64,000 nucleotides of DNA, taken from an uncultured Candidatus Nitrosopumilus sp. (GTDB lineage Archaea; Thermoproteota; Nitrososphaeria; Nitrososphaerales; Nitrosopumilaceae). Numbering within the stretch: position 1 is the first letter of the stretch; each line of letters begins with the position of its first letter. Shown one piece after another: positions 24,732 to 32,975 of this stretch. Where the stretch lies: assembly GCA_905616385.1 (NCBI GenBank), contig CAJQSS010000020.1, forward strand, positions 1 to 64,000, written 5' to 3'. Made by a program: the position numbers and the translations under genes. Below the pieces are notes generated by a model. It was not told the DNA's origin, made no database searches, and saw only the letters and a list, made by a program, of their open reading frames with translations.

Positions 24732-25291
24732 AATTCAAAAGAATCGTCTAATCTTGCTTTATTTTCAAAAAAGTTCATTTTGTTAATTTTATAATAAATT
24801 ACCTCGCCACGTCTTTCAATTACTGCAATAATTGGTTCTTTTCCCATTTGGGTTATGTCATCAATTTTTTTTTGCAATGTACCCATCTTCTCTTGTTGCC
24901 CCTCATTAAGACCAAAAATTAGAAATTTTGCACCTTTTTCACCAAAATGTCCCCGTTCATAAACTCTAAAATCAGAACCAAATCCAAATCCATCTTTTAC
25001 AACATATCCTCTAGTTTTCAAATCACGAAATATCAAAAATTTTGTAAGAATTTTAGAATTTGTCTTTTGACAAATACTCATGAAAGTATCAAAATCAATT
25101 TTTTTTTTGTTTTTCTTTAGAAATAATTTATGAGTGTATAGTAAATACAAAGATTCAAAGGGTTTAAGAAATAATTTTCCTTTCTCAATTTCACCATATC
25201 CTTTTTGTTCAAGATCATGGATCATGTTCTTATTAGAAATACAGACTTGATCTAAAATTAGATCACCAGTAACTTCAGGAGTTTCATCCAT
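24728..25291 (-). CDS. endA: tRNA-intron endonuclease EndA
   Basis: A 187-residue archaeal splicing endonuclease subunit that cuts bulge-helix-bulge introns. The catalytic triad is visible: Tyr in FRVYERG, His in ERGHFGEKGA and Lys in IYYKINK. The N-terminal domain and the FLKPFESLYLLYTHKLF segment are typical. I chose ATG 25291 because a TATA box (TTATAT, 25318-25323) lies 27 bases upstream; the frame could extend to an ATG at 25327, but that ATG lies before the TATA box itself. An intron-containing tRNA-Ser lies at 56 kb. It overlaps the PLD-like gene by four bases. Confidence 0.9.
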   Translation of the reverse strand: MDETPEVTGDLILDQVCISNKNMIHDLEQKGYGEIEKGKLFLKPFESLYLLYTHKLFLKKNKKKIDFDTFMSICQKTNSKILTKFLIFRDLKTRGYVVKDGFGFGSDFRVYERGHFGEKGAKFLIFGLNEGQQEKMGTLQKKIDDITQMGKEPIIAVIERRGEVIYYKINKMNFFENKARLDDSFEF

Positions 25292-25357
25292 AACGAAGAG
25301 AAAAATAGAAGATTTCCATATAAGCATTAGAAATTTGGCCCAAATAATTGCTAACCG

Positions 25358-25366
25358 TTAAAATAT
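25358..25366 (+). promoter_or_regulatory. TATA box of the L10e gene
   Basis: TTAAAATAT is centred 28 bases before the ATG at 25390, supporting a leaderless transcript and the shorter L10e start. Confidence 0.5.
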
Positions 25367-25389
25367 GGGGATTCTGGGTTGAGATTATC

Positions 25390-25899
25390 ATGCATGGTGC
25401 AAATTATAGAGATGGAAGAGGACAAGTATTCACAAGAAAAGAGTACATCAAAGGTAAACCACAAATTAAAATTGCAAAATTTCAAGGTGGCAAAAGAGGT
25501 ACTTACGAATACTGTGTCCAATTATTGCTTAATGAAAAACTGCAAATTAGACATATGGCTATTGAATCAACTAGATTAGCAGCAAACAAAACACTAGAAA
25601 AAACAACTGGAGAAACAGGCTACTATTCCAGACTCAGAATTTATCCACATAATCTCTTAAGAGAAAATAAACAAATTGCTACTGCAGGTGCAGATAGAGT
25701 TTCAGAAGGAATGAGAAGATCATGGGGTAAAGCAACCAGTCTAGGTGCAAGAGTAAGACAAGGACAATGCATTATGGAATTATTTGTTAATGGAGAAGCA
25801 CATCTAACTGCTGCAAAGAAAGCACTTCATGGATCATGTGTCAAATTACCAGGTACTCCAACAATCAAAGTGATTGAATGGAATAAAGCATCACCATAG
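25390..25899 (+). CDS. rpl10e: Large-subunit ribosomal protein L10e (uL16)
   Basis: A 169-residue L10e, the archaeal/eukaryotic form of L16 at the central protuberance near the peptidyl-transferase region. It begins MHGANYRDGRGQVFTRKEYI and contains HNLLRENKQIATAGADRVSEG-type and GMRRSWGKATSLGARVRQGQ conserved blocks. I chose ATG 25390 because this N-terminus is the family standard and a TATA box lies 28 bases upstream; the frame extends 14 codons further. It overlaps the convergent gene at its 3' end by 9 bases. Confidence 0.95.
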   Translation: MHGANYRDGRGQVFTRKEYIKGKPQIKIAKFQGGKRGTYEYCVQLLLNEKLQIRHMAIESTRLAANKTLEKTTGETGYYSRLRIYPHNLLRENKQIATAGADRVSEGMRRSWGKATSLGARVRQGQCIMELFVNGEAHLTAAKKALHGSCVKLPGTPTIKVIEWNKASP

Positions 25900-26154
25900 A
25901 TGTTCTAAATCAGATTTCTTATTTTCAATAAATTTTAAAAAATCTTCAAATTCTTGTTTTGTAGGATCTCTTTGGAGGATTCTTTTACTTTGATAGAAAA
26001 AAGTATTGTATAGTCTACCAACTACTATACCCAATGCAAAAGATTTGGAATTATCAATTGTTGAAAGTGATTTAATTAATTCTTTAATGTCATCTTTATT
26101 TGAAATACTATCTTGGATTTTTTGCTCAATTTTCTTTAAAAGAACTTCATCCAT
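25891..26154 (-). CDS. Small helical protein of unknown function
   Basis: An 87-residue, mostly helical, Lys/Glu/Asp-rich protein. The centre contains a small apolar stretch (SFALGIVVGRLYNTFFYQSKR) that is too short and polar to be a clear membrane helix; the C-terminal part, QEFEDFLKFIENKKSDL, is amphipathic. No family recognised. It converges on rpl10e with a 9-base overlap and diverges from tRNA-Gly. Confidence 0.55.
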   Translation of the reverse strand: MDEVLLKKIEQKIQDSISNKDDIKELIKSLSTIDNSKSFALGIVVGRLYNTFFYQSKRILQRDPTKQEFEDFLKFIENKKSDLEHLW

Positions 26155-26218
26155 GAATTACTACAACAATGAAAGCTTAAAAACGCTTAAATCTACAAAT
26201 TCAACTCTTTGAATTGTT

Positions 26219-26292
26219 GCAGTTATAGTACAGTCTGGTTAGTACTCGTGCTTGCCAAGTACGTGACCCGGGTTCAAATCCCGGTAACTGCA
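26219..26292 (+). tRNA. tRNA-Gly (anticodon GCC)
   Basis: The cloverleaf is complete: acceptor GCAGTTA (26219-26225) with TAACTGC (26285-26291), D stem GTAC/GTAC, anticodon stem CGTGC/GTACG around TTGCCAA with anticodon GCC at 26254-26256, and T arm CCGGGTTCAAATCCCGG. The discriminator is A and the next three bases are CCA, so the CCA end may be encoded. Its 3' end lies antisense to the last codons of the gene at 26274-26726. Confidence 0.95.
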
Positions 26293-26726
26293 CCATCTAA
26301 ATCATTTTTAGGCATTAAACCAGTTTTAATAATTTCAAGTGCATCATGTGCCTTTTCAGGTCTTGGTAATTGGATTGCTATCACATTATCTTGCCCATAT
26401 GTTGATTCAGGTGAATTAAGTACAAGCATAGAGGTATTTGCTAAAACCTCAAAGAATTTTAAATTAGTTTTTGCATTGATAAGAAATTTTTCAGAAACAT
26501 TGCCTACTGAGAATGTTAAAATAATTTCAACAAAAACATTTCCCAATCCATCTTGAAGAATGTTAAGATCTGTATTAACAGAAAAAGGTTGTCCTTCAAT
26601 CTTAGCTCGAATCAAACCATATTTTTTTTCTTCAATTATTATACAAGGAGTGTCTTTACCTTCAAAATCAAAAGTGGTAATTCCATTATGAACACTATCT
26701 AACATTTTTTGTAATTCATCAGACAT
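26274..26726 (-). CDS. Unknown protein coupled to a CPA2 antiporter
   Basis: A 150-residue soluble protein with alternating strands and helices; no known motif is visible. The start ATGTCTGA overlaps the antiporter stop by eight bases, so the two are probably co-translated, and a role in regulating or assembling the antiporter is a fair inference. The last ~19 coding bases run antisense into tRNA-Gly; the closing codons GCA-GTT-ACC-GGG-ATT are templated by the tRNA acceptor and T arm. Confidence 0.65.
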   Translation of the reverse strand: MSDELQKMLDSVHNGITTFDFEGKDTPCIIIEEKKYGLIRAKIEGQPFSVNTDLNILQDGLGNVFVEIILTFSVGNVSEKFLINAKTNLKFFEVLANTSMLVLNSPESTYGQDNVIAIQLPRPEKAHDALEIIKTGLMPKNDLDGAVTGI

Positions 26727-28047
26727 CTTCTTTTTCCTCTAATACAGGTACAATTTTGTCACTAGCCTTCATTAAAAATGGAGAAATAAATGCAGTGATA
26801 ATTGCAATAATACCCACAAGTGGGAACAAGAAGGCGCTTACTGCACCAATGTCAACTCCAACTTTTACAATTACAATGGAAAATTCACCACGAGGGGCGG
26901 CTAAAGTAAATGCAGAGCGAAGTGCCTTTCCGCGTTTTTGTCTGAAAATAAAATTACCTAACATGTTACCGCCAAACTTCATACCAGTAGCAACTGCAAT
27001 CAAAGCAAGTGCAATGAAAATATAATTTTCAAGTTGTGAAACATCCATCAATGCACCAACTGAAATGAAAAATATTGCCACAAACATGTCTTTGATAGGA
27101 CTAGAAAGTAATTTTGCAACTTCAGCTGATTTTGACTCTGCAACTAACACACCAGCCAAAAAGGCACCAATTGCTACAGATAATCCCACGATATTTGCAA
27201 GTAAAGCATAACCAAAACAGAGACCAAGAACACTCAAGAGTAGAATTTCACGATTTTCTGCAGCTGCAACTCTATCAATTAGAGGAGGGATAACACGTGT
27301 TCCAAGAGTAAACGTTCCTACGATAAGACCAACTGCAACTAACACAATAACAACAATAGATTCTACAGATACAGTTCCAACTAAAGCAACAGATTGTAAT
27401 GTAGAAATTAAAATTACAGCAATAATATCTTCTACAATTAAGATACCCAAAATAAGTATAGAAGATCCTTTTTTGATTTTTCCCATCTCTTCTAAAAGTT
27501 TAACAATAATTGCAGTACTAGATACAGATAAAGCTGCAGAAATAAACAATGCATCCATAAATTCTAGACCTAGTGCAGTTGAAGTAAAAAACAAAACACC
27601 TAATGTAGAGAATAATCCAATAGAACCAACACCTACAGCTACTCGTCCAATAGATTTGATTTTAGCATATGGGAATTCAATTCCAATTACAAATAATAAT
27701 AAGATAACACCAATTTCAGAAAAAAGATTTAGTGCAGAAATATCAGATAAAATTCCAACACCATCTAACAATGCAGGAGATGAAGTACTTTCAGGTAAAA
27801 TCCAAGTCCAAAGAGGAGACAAAGGACCAATAAGCATTCCAGCAAAAAGATATCCAATTATCAAAGGTTGTTTAATTTTAAAAAATGCAAGTGTAACTAT
27901 AGCCCCAATAATCATGATAAAAGCTAAATCAGTTACAAAACTTGTATGAGGAAGTTCAGGAGTTACTTGTTCAATCAAAGTGTTAGCTGTGGAAGTAAGA
28001 GAATTTTGAATTGCAATAGGATCTAATTGAAGTAAAAGATTTTGCAT
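26719..28047 (-). CDS. CPA2-family cation/proton antiporter
   Basis: A 442-residue membrane protein with about 12-13 helices, of the monovalent cation:proton antiporter-2 (KefB/NapA-like) family. Features are IKQPLIIGYLFAGMLIGP (helix 2-3), LFSEIGVILLLFVIGIEF, ALSVSSTAIIVKLLEEMGK in the unwound helix region, and VGLSVAIGAFLAGVLVAES. It exchanges Na+ or K+ for H+; which ion cannot be told. It ends without the TrkA-N/C nucleotide-binding domains often fused to KefB, and a small unknown gene takes that position. Confidence 0.9.
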   Translation of the reverse strand: MQNLLLQLDPIAIQNSLTSTANTLIEQVTPELPHTSFVTDLAFIMIIGAIVTLAFFKIKQPLIIGYLFAGMLIGPLSPLWTWILPESTSSPALLDGVGILSDISALNLFSEIGVILLLFVIGIEFPYAKIKSIGRVAVGVGSIGLFSTLGVLFFTSTALGLEFMDALFISAALSVSSTAIIVKLLEEMGKIKKGSSILILGILIVEDIIAVILISTLQSVALVGTVSVESIVVIVLVAVGLIVGTFTLGTRVIPPLIDRVAAAENREILLLSVLGLCFGYALLANIVGLSVAIGAFLAGVLVAESKSAEVAKLLSSPIKDMFVAIFFISVGALMDVSQLENYIFIALALIAVATGMKFGGNMLGNFIFRQKRGKALRSAFTLAAPRGEFSIVIVKVGVDIGAVSAFLFPLVGIIAIITAFISPFLMKASDKIVPVLEEKEDV

Positions 28048-28185
28048 ATAATCAATTAACGAATTTCATTAAAAAGTGATTATACAATAAAAATTTAGAA
28101 ATAAAATTACTAAAAATCTAAAAAATTATTATGGTCAAAAAGTTATCAATTTGAAACTCTTTATGCCTAGAAATCTTAGTCTAAC

Positions 28186-28249
28186 TGCAGAGTGATGAGT
28201 AGGTCAGCTGATTAAAATGAAGAGATATGACCTGGGGTAACTGACTGCA
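28186..28249 (+). ncRNA. Candidate C/D-box sRNA (2'-O-methylation guide)
   Basis: A 64-base element has every expected part in order: terminal stem TGCAG (28186-28190), C box GTGATGA (28192-28198), D' box CTGA (28208-28211), C'-like box ATGAAGA (28217-28223), D box CTGA (28241-28244) and closing stem CTGCA (28245-28249), which pairs exactly with the first. Spacers of 9 and 17 bases would be the guides. A TATA-like CTTTATGC lies about 25 bases upstream. The short D' spacer and imperfect C' box keep this a candidate; the target was not identified. Confidence 0.55.
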
Positions 28250-28273
28250 TTTTTGGTTACATTGCAATAACCC

Positions 28274-28299
28274 AATTATTAATAGTACGGTACCGTACT
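28274..28299 (+). promoter_or_regulatory. TATA box followed by a 16-bp palindromic operator
   Basis: AT-rich ATTATTAAT (28275-28283) sits about 28 bases before the ATG at 28307. Immediately after it comes AGTACGGTACCGTACT (28284-28299), a perfect 16-base palindrome, occupying the space between TATA box and start. A dimeric protein bound there would block transcription, so it reads as a repressor operator; the encoded mini zinc finger could be its own regulator (inference). Confidence 0.6.
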
Positions 28300-28306
28300 G
28301 TACTAT

Positions 28307-28414
28307 ATGATTCAATGCGAATATTGCCCTAGAGGATTCATTGAGACAACAAATGGTCTTGCTGAAAAAACATTTCATGAGTTACTTCATGAACCAGAAG
28401 TTGTAAACAAGTGA
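28307..28414 (+). CDS. 35-residue single C2H2 zinc-finger protein
   Basis: Read directly: ATG at 28307, TGA at 28412-28414. The product begins MIQCEYCPRGFIETTNGLAE and contains C4-x2-C7, F11, L18 and H24-x3-H28: nearly the classical C2H2 layout (C-x2-C, Phe, Leu, H-x3-H) but with 16 rather than 12 residues between the pairs. The finger takes up nearly the whole protein. Its own TATA box and a 16-base palindrome precede it. Such miniature zinc fingers are known in archaea; the binding site is unknown. Confidence 0.7.
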   Translation: MIQCEYCPRGFIETTNGLAEKTFHELLHEPEVVNK

Positions 28415-28476
28415 CTCTTTACATTTTTTATTTTACACCTAACTTTTTTTATTATTAGTTACTTAATTCATGTAAT

Positions 28477-29877
28477 ATGGTATCTAAAACAAGTAAGAAA
28501 AAAGTAATCAAGACTGTTAAAAGACAACCAAATCCAGCAGCAGTTTTAAAGAAAGTAGCATCAGTTTCAGATTCCAATAAGGCATTACAAAAAGAAATTA
28601 AAGTGATGTCAAAGATTTTTGGTGAAAATCAAAAAGTCCTTGTATCAATGAAAGGAATGATAGATACACTAACATCAACATTAGAGCATATTCAAAAACA
28701 ATCAAAGCAAATTAACATAATAGAAGATGACACACAGAAATTATACGCAGGATTAAATCAAGTTAGAACACAATCCAATTTAATTAATAAAATCAACAAT
28801 CAAACTGAAAAACTTGAAAATGAATTAAATAAAATTTCAGAAATACAAAAAACATCAAAAACTCAAGAGATATCTCAAAAAGTTGATGAAAGTATGAATT
28901 CAATTACAAATAATTCTCAGATGATTATTAAAATTGCTCAAAGAATTGATGAGGTAAGAGATGATCTAAGAGAAGTTTCTGGAAAGACCAATTCATTTTT
29001 AGAAATCACATCTGAGATGAATAAATTAAAAGAAAATATCGAAGAGATTTCGGGAAAAACTGAAAATCTTAGTACAGGAACTCAAGTAGTTCAAAGCCTT
29101 AAACAAGAATTTGAAAAAATAATTGAGGGCGTAGCAGGTACATCAAATCTCAATGCAGAATTAGAAGCAATCAAGATTTCAATTGATACAATATCGTCAA
29201 AAGCCTCAAAAATTGACTCATTAGGAGGCGTAATTGATGGTCTCAAACAACAATTTGAGACAGTTTCATCAACTGCAAATTCCAGCGATGCCATCAGTTT
29301 AGAATCAATTAAAGAATTAGGAGGTAAAATAGATAAAATTGAGACGGAAATTGGTTCATTATCAAAAAGAGCAGATTCGACAGCAGATACTCTAAAAAGA
29401 CAAGATGCATCTACAGCAGAATTTCATAAAAAATCAGAAAAGTTATTTCAAGAAATCCAATCAGTTAGAAATGTTACAAACAAAGCATCTAGTGATTCAT
29501 CAAAGGAAATGATGGCATTACTAAAACTATCAGAATATCAATCAAACATTAGAATGAATACAGAATCAAAATATGGTGAATCAAAAGATCTTGAAAAAAT
29601 GGCAAAACTTACTTCAGAAATTGTAAACCTATTTGATAAAATATCAATTGAGTCAGGTGAAAAAATACCATTACCTCACGAAGTAAGACAATGGGCAGTA
29701 AGCAAAATTTTAGATTGTGCAGACAAATGGGAAATTAGATTTAGTGATGTATATTCAATTCTAACAAATGCTATAGGAAGAGACATGTTAAAAGAATCAG
29801 TTAGAATTCAACAAATTAGAGATATTTATGGAATCAGAGCAGTAGATGAAATTAGAAATGATCTAAATATTTCTTAA
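28477..29877 (+). CDS. Long coiled-coil protein of unknown function
   Basis: A 466-residue protein. The N-terminus is basic (KTSKKKVIKTVKRQPNP), residues ~30-370 are a nearly continuous Ser/Lys/Glu/Ile coiled coil with repeating segments such as SGKTNSFLEIT and SGKTENLSTG, and the last ~90 residues form a compact helical domain (HEVRQWAVSKILDCADKW). No ATPase motif is present, so it is not an SMC or Rad50. A structural, cell-division or chromosome-linked role is possible but unsupported. Its stop overlaps the convergent glycosyltransferase by four bases. Confidence 0.65.
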   Translation: MVSKTSKKKVIKTVKRQPNPAAVLKKVASVSDSNKALQKEIKVMSKIFGENQKVLVSMKGMIDTLTSTLEHIQKQSKQINIIEDDTQKLYAGLNQVRTQSNLINKINNQTEKLENELNKISEIQKTSKTQEISQKVDESMNSITNNSQMIIKIAQRIDEVRDDLREVSGKTNSFLEITSEMNKLKENIEEISGKTENLSTGTQVVQSLKQEFEKIIEGVAGTSNLNAELEAIKISIDTISSKASKIDSLGGVIDGLKQQFETVSSTANSSDAISLESIKELGGKIDKIETEIGSLSKRADSTADTLKRQDASTAEFHKKSEKLFQEIQSVRNVTNKASSDSSKEMMALLKLSEYQSNIRMNTESKYGESKDLEKMAKLTSEIVNLFDKISIESGEKIPLPHEVRQWAVSKILDCADKWEIRFSDVYSILTNAIGRDMLKESVRIQQIRDIYGIRAVDEIRNDLNIS

Positions 29878-31940
29878 ACACCGATTGCATCAGATTCTTT
29901 GAGTTGTGTTCTCTTTCTTTTTAGTGCAGTAAAGATTCCAATGATTACAGCAATCCAAATTATACTAGAAAATACATTTGCAATACTGACATACATGTAT
30001 GGAGTTGCATCCATAATGTTAAGTCGCAATAATAAAGATCTATCATTTATGTCAAGCATTCCAGTATGGTATGCAGAATTATCTTGAGGAATAGTTGAAA
30101 GAGTATCAACACTTTGCAGCATGGAATTTACATCATTTTGTATTCTAATGAAATTAGTTGATTCAGTTGGAAACATCCATACAGGATTCTTAGAAATAAT
30201 TTGACTATACGTATCAATAGTTTCAGGTAATTTCTCCAACATTGGTTCCAAATCTAATTGGATTGCAATTAGATGTGCACGAATGGTATCGGGATCAGAT
30301 GAGCCTATGATACCATCAAAATGTCCTCGTATCCTGTCCAAAGGATAGATATCAGAATTATATCCATTAATTGCCATAAATCCTCCAAAAATGATTAATC
30401 CTAAAATTCCAACCATTGATAATTTGTAAACAGTATTTGCCATTTTCTCTTTCTTCGTCATTTTACGTTGTTTACTTGATTTATTTCTTTTAAATTGAGT
30501 ATGAGACAGACTCATGTAAGCAATATAAAAAAATCCAAGAGTCTGAATTGCAATGATTGGTACAAATATAGGATTGTTTGAAAATATTGAAATAAAAATT
30601 GCCAATGTACCATAAACACCAAAAAAGATTTCCAAAAGAGTTGTTTGTGTGAAAGGTAAATTGTATGCTTTACCTTTCCAATCATCATTTTTGTTGATTA
30701 TTCCATATTTTGGAGTTCTAAGAAACTCATTTTTCCTACCAAAGATAGCATCAAATACTGCAACGGTATTATTTACAGACATTCCAGCATTGTAAACCAA
30801 TAACGCAGGCAATAGCTTAGCTTTAGACTTCCACGATTTACCATACATATTTTGTATAATCAAGATGTATGCACCAGGTCCCATTGCAAGATATGTTGCA
30901 AATGTAATGATAGGCAGAAAACTAACAACATAAAGATTAATTTGTCCTGCCAAAAGAATCGGTAATGCTAAAAATTGTATTAGCATTAACGGATAAACAA
31001 TATGACGTGTAAGCTGAATGAAAGCTTGAATCTTTGCCTCAATGGAAACTTTACGTTTTACAGTAATATCAAAAAGTAGTTTTGTTGCACATTGGATAGA
31101 ACCTTTTGCCCAACGAAATTGTTGTCGTTTTGCAGCATTCATTTGTGCAGGAAGTTCCGCATCAACTACAATATCAGGTAAGAAAACACATTTCCATCCT
31201 TTCATTTGAGCTCTATAACTCAAATCAAGATCTTCAACTAAGGTTGCAGTATGCCATCCTCCAGCATCTTCAATGCAGTCACGTTTCCAAATTCCAGCAG
31301 TACCGTTGAAATTCATAAACAAATGAGAATTACTTTTTGCTTTTTGTTCTATAAGAAAATGAAAATCAAGACTAAGTGCTTGTACTTGTGTGATAGTTGA
31401 ATAATTTTCATTTACATGGCCCCAACGACATTGAATTAAACCAATATTTGGTTTTGAGAAATGAGGGATGGCTCGTTTAAGAAACCATGTTGGAGGAATA
31501 AAATCAGCATCAAATATTGCTACAAATTCAGTGTCAGTAATTTGCATAGCATATTTGAGAGCACCTGCTTTGTACCCTTTTCGTGTTCCACGTCGTATAT
31601 GTTCAATTTGAAATCCTTGAGTTTTGTAATAGTTGACAGTTTTTTCAAGTACATCAACAGTATCATCATCAGAGTCATCTAAAACCATAATATTCATTTG
31701 ATCTTTAGGATAATCTAAATTGCATACAGCATCTACAAGTCGTTTTGCAACATATTTTTCATTGTAAATTGGAAGTTGTATTGCAATAGAAGGAGTTCCT
31801 ATATTGATAGTTTTAGCAATATTTTTTCTTTTGTTAGCAAGAAAAACAAGATAATAGAAATTGCAAGTGTATGCAGTAATCAAAATAGCAGAGATAATGA
31901 ATAAATCAAATACTAATTGAGTGAAAGGATTTCCAGCCAT
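29874..31940 (-). CDS. Processive GT2 glycosyltransferase, cellulose-synthase-like
   Basis: A 688-residue membrane enzyme. One N-terminal helix precedes a family 2 glycosyltransferase domain: LPIYNEKYVAKRLVDA and MVLDDSDDDT (nucleotide-binding Asp), FDADFIPP (DxD metal site), LVEDLDLSYRAQ (catalytic base) and QQFRWAKGS (the QxxRW motif of processive enzymes). Four or more helices follow, then a long extracellular loop and a last helix. It would polymerise or extend a sugar chain across the membrane, perhaps for surface polysaccharide; substrate unknown. The C-terminal extension (residues ~500-688) is not usual for the family. Confidence 0.88.
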   Translation of the reverse strand: MAGNPFTQLVFDLFIISAILITAYTCNFYYLVFLANKRKNIAKTINIGTPSIAIQLPIYNEKYVAKRLVDAVCNLDYPKDQMNIMVLDDSDDDTVDVLEKTVNYYKTQGFQIEHIRRGTRKGYKAGALKYAMQITDTEFVAIFDADFIPPTWFLKRAIPHFSKPNIGLIQCRWGHVNENYSTITQVQALSLDFHFLIEQKAKSNSHLFMNFNGTAGIWKRDCIEDAGGWHTATLVEDLDLSYRAQMKGWKCVFLPDIVVDAELPAQMNAAKRQQFRWAKGSIQCATKLLFDITVKRKVSIEAKIQAFIQLTRHIVYPLMLIQFLALPILLAGQINLYVVSFLPIITFATYLAMGPGAYILIIQNMYGKSWKSKAKLLPALLVYNAGMSVNNTVAVFDAIFGRKNEFLRTPKYGIINKNDDWKGKAYNLPFTQTTLLEIFFGVYGTLAIFISIFSNNPIFVPIIAIQTLGFFYIAYMSLSHTQFKRNKSSKQRKMTKKEKMANTVYKLSMVGILGLIIFGGFMAINGYNSDIYPLDRIRGHFDGIIGSSDPDTIRAHLIAIQLDLEPMLEKLPETIDTYSQIISKNPVWMFPTESTNFIRIQNDVNSMLQSVDTLSTIPQDNSAYHTGMLDINDRSLLLRLNIMDATPYMYVSIANVFSSIIWIAVIIGIFTALKRKRTQLKESDAIGV

Positions 31941-31991
31941 CTTTATCTGCTCAAAAGTAATAGTCGATATTTATACTTGCAACAAATGCAA

Positions 31992-32939
31992 TTATTTTGC
32001 TTCATAAATTTTGATTGCTTGTGGAGGACAAACACCTTCGCATGCAAGACAAAAAATACAATCAGGTTCTTTTGACATCAAAGGTTTTTGGCCTGAACCA
32101 GGATTTCCAGGAGTATCAAACCATTCATAGACACCAACAGGGCAAGCCTCAAGACAGCCACCATCAGCTATACAAATATCATAATCTACTGAAACAAATT
32201 CTCCCCAAATACCCATTATACCATTACTAGTACCTTTACGACCCCAAGTTTTGATAGTATGTTCTGGAGCCTCATATACAGCAGAAGGTTTAATTTTTGA
32301 TTTATAATCAACATCGATTGGTCCAAGTTTTGCTCCATCTGGAATTTCAATGGAACCATCATCCTCTTCTTCATCATCATCAGTAGCTTCAATTGGTTTT
32401 GGTTTTGCACCAAGAACAATTTTAGCTAACGGAGTTAGTTCTTCAAGTCTTTGAATAGCAGCAAGTTCAGGAATTTTTTCTGATTTCACTAAATGTGAAA
32501 TCATTTTATCTGCCAAAATTGTATTACGTAAAATAGTATCAATTACCATTTTTGCAAAATGGTCTGCTTTCTTTCTATAATCTTTAACCCAATTAGGATC
32601 TCCGAATTTCTCAATTGGAAATACTTGATAAATAATATCAACAACTTCACCAGTTACAATTTCTACTGTTACTGACAAATCAACTTCTTCATATCCCTTC
32701 TCATCAGGATCAGCCATGTTTTGTTCCTTCCAACGGTATGTAGCGTAAATTCTATCAGCATACATATCCATCTCAAATGCTTTTTTCAAACCATCATGAA
32801 CTGATTTTAATTCTACAGGGTCTTCAAGTTTAATTGGTAATCGGTATAATCCGAGTTTAAAACCATGTAATGGATAAACACCACGCTTTGCAGTTGGGGC
32901 CTCCATAGACCAAACCCGATCTTTTAAAAGTAATGACAT
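31992..32939 (-). CDS. Two-domain protein with C-terminal Sulfolobus-type ferredoxin
   Basis: A 315-residue protein. Residues 1-190 form a domain that I do not recognise, then an acidic linker (ATDDDEEEDDGS). The last ~85 residues closely resemble archaeal dicluster ferredoxin: CIADGGCLEACPVGVYEW with Asp inside the first cluster motif, DTPGNPGSGQKPL, and CIFCLACEGVCPPQAI. This pattern binds one [3Fe-4S] or [4Fe-4S] plus one [4Fe-4S] cluster. The fused N-terminal domain is likely the ferredoxin's partner. It is the last gene of a cluster with a rhodanese. Confidence 0.82.
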   Translation of the reverse strand: MSLLLKDRVWSMEAPTAKRGVYPLHGFKLGLYRLPIKLEDPVELKSVHDGLKKAFEMDMYADRIYATYRWKEQNMADPDEKGYEEVDLSVTVEIVTGEVVDIIYQVFPIEKFGDPNWVKDYRKKADHFAKMVIDTILRNTILADKMISHLVKSEKIPELAAIQRLEELTPLAKIVLGAKPKPIEATDDDEEEDDGSIEIPDGAKLGPIDVDYKSKIKPSAVYEAPEHTIKTWGRKGTSNGIMGIWGEFVSVDYDICIADGGCLEACPVGVYEWFDTPGNPGSGQKPLMSKEPDCIFCLACEGVCPPQAIKIYEAK

Positions 32940-32975
32940 CTGTTTTCTATGAGTAGAATTTAGTTAAAAACGTTA

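Noticed and set aside
27473-27949. 158-codon open frame opposite the CPA2 antiporter
   Set aside because: Antisense to transmembrane-helix codons with no protein-like features; the antiporter frame is clear.
28181-28378. A 65-codon antisense reading frame with several cysteines
   Set aside because: It lies opposite both the C/D-box element and the mini C2H2 gene, whose motifs are exact; the antisense frame has no recognisable motif and no promoter.
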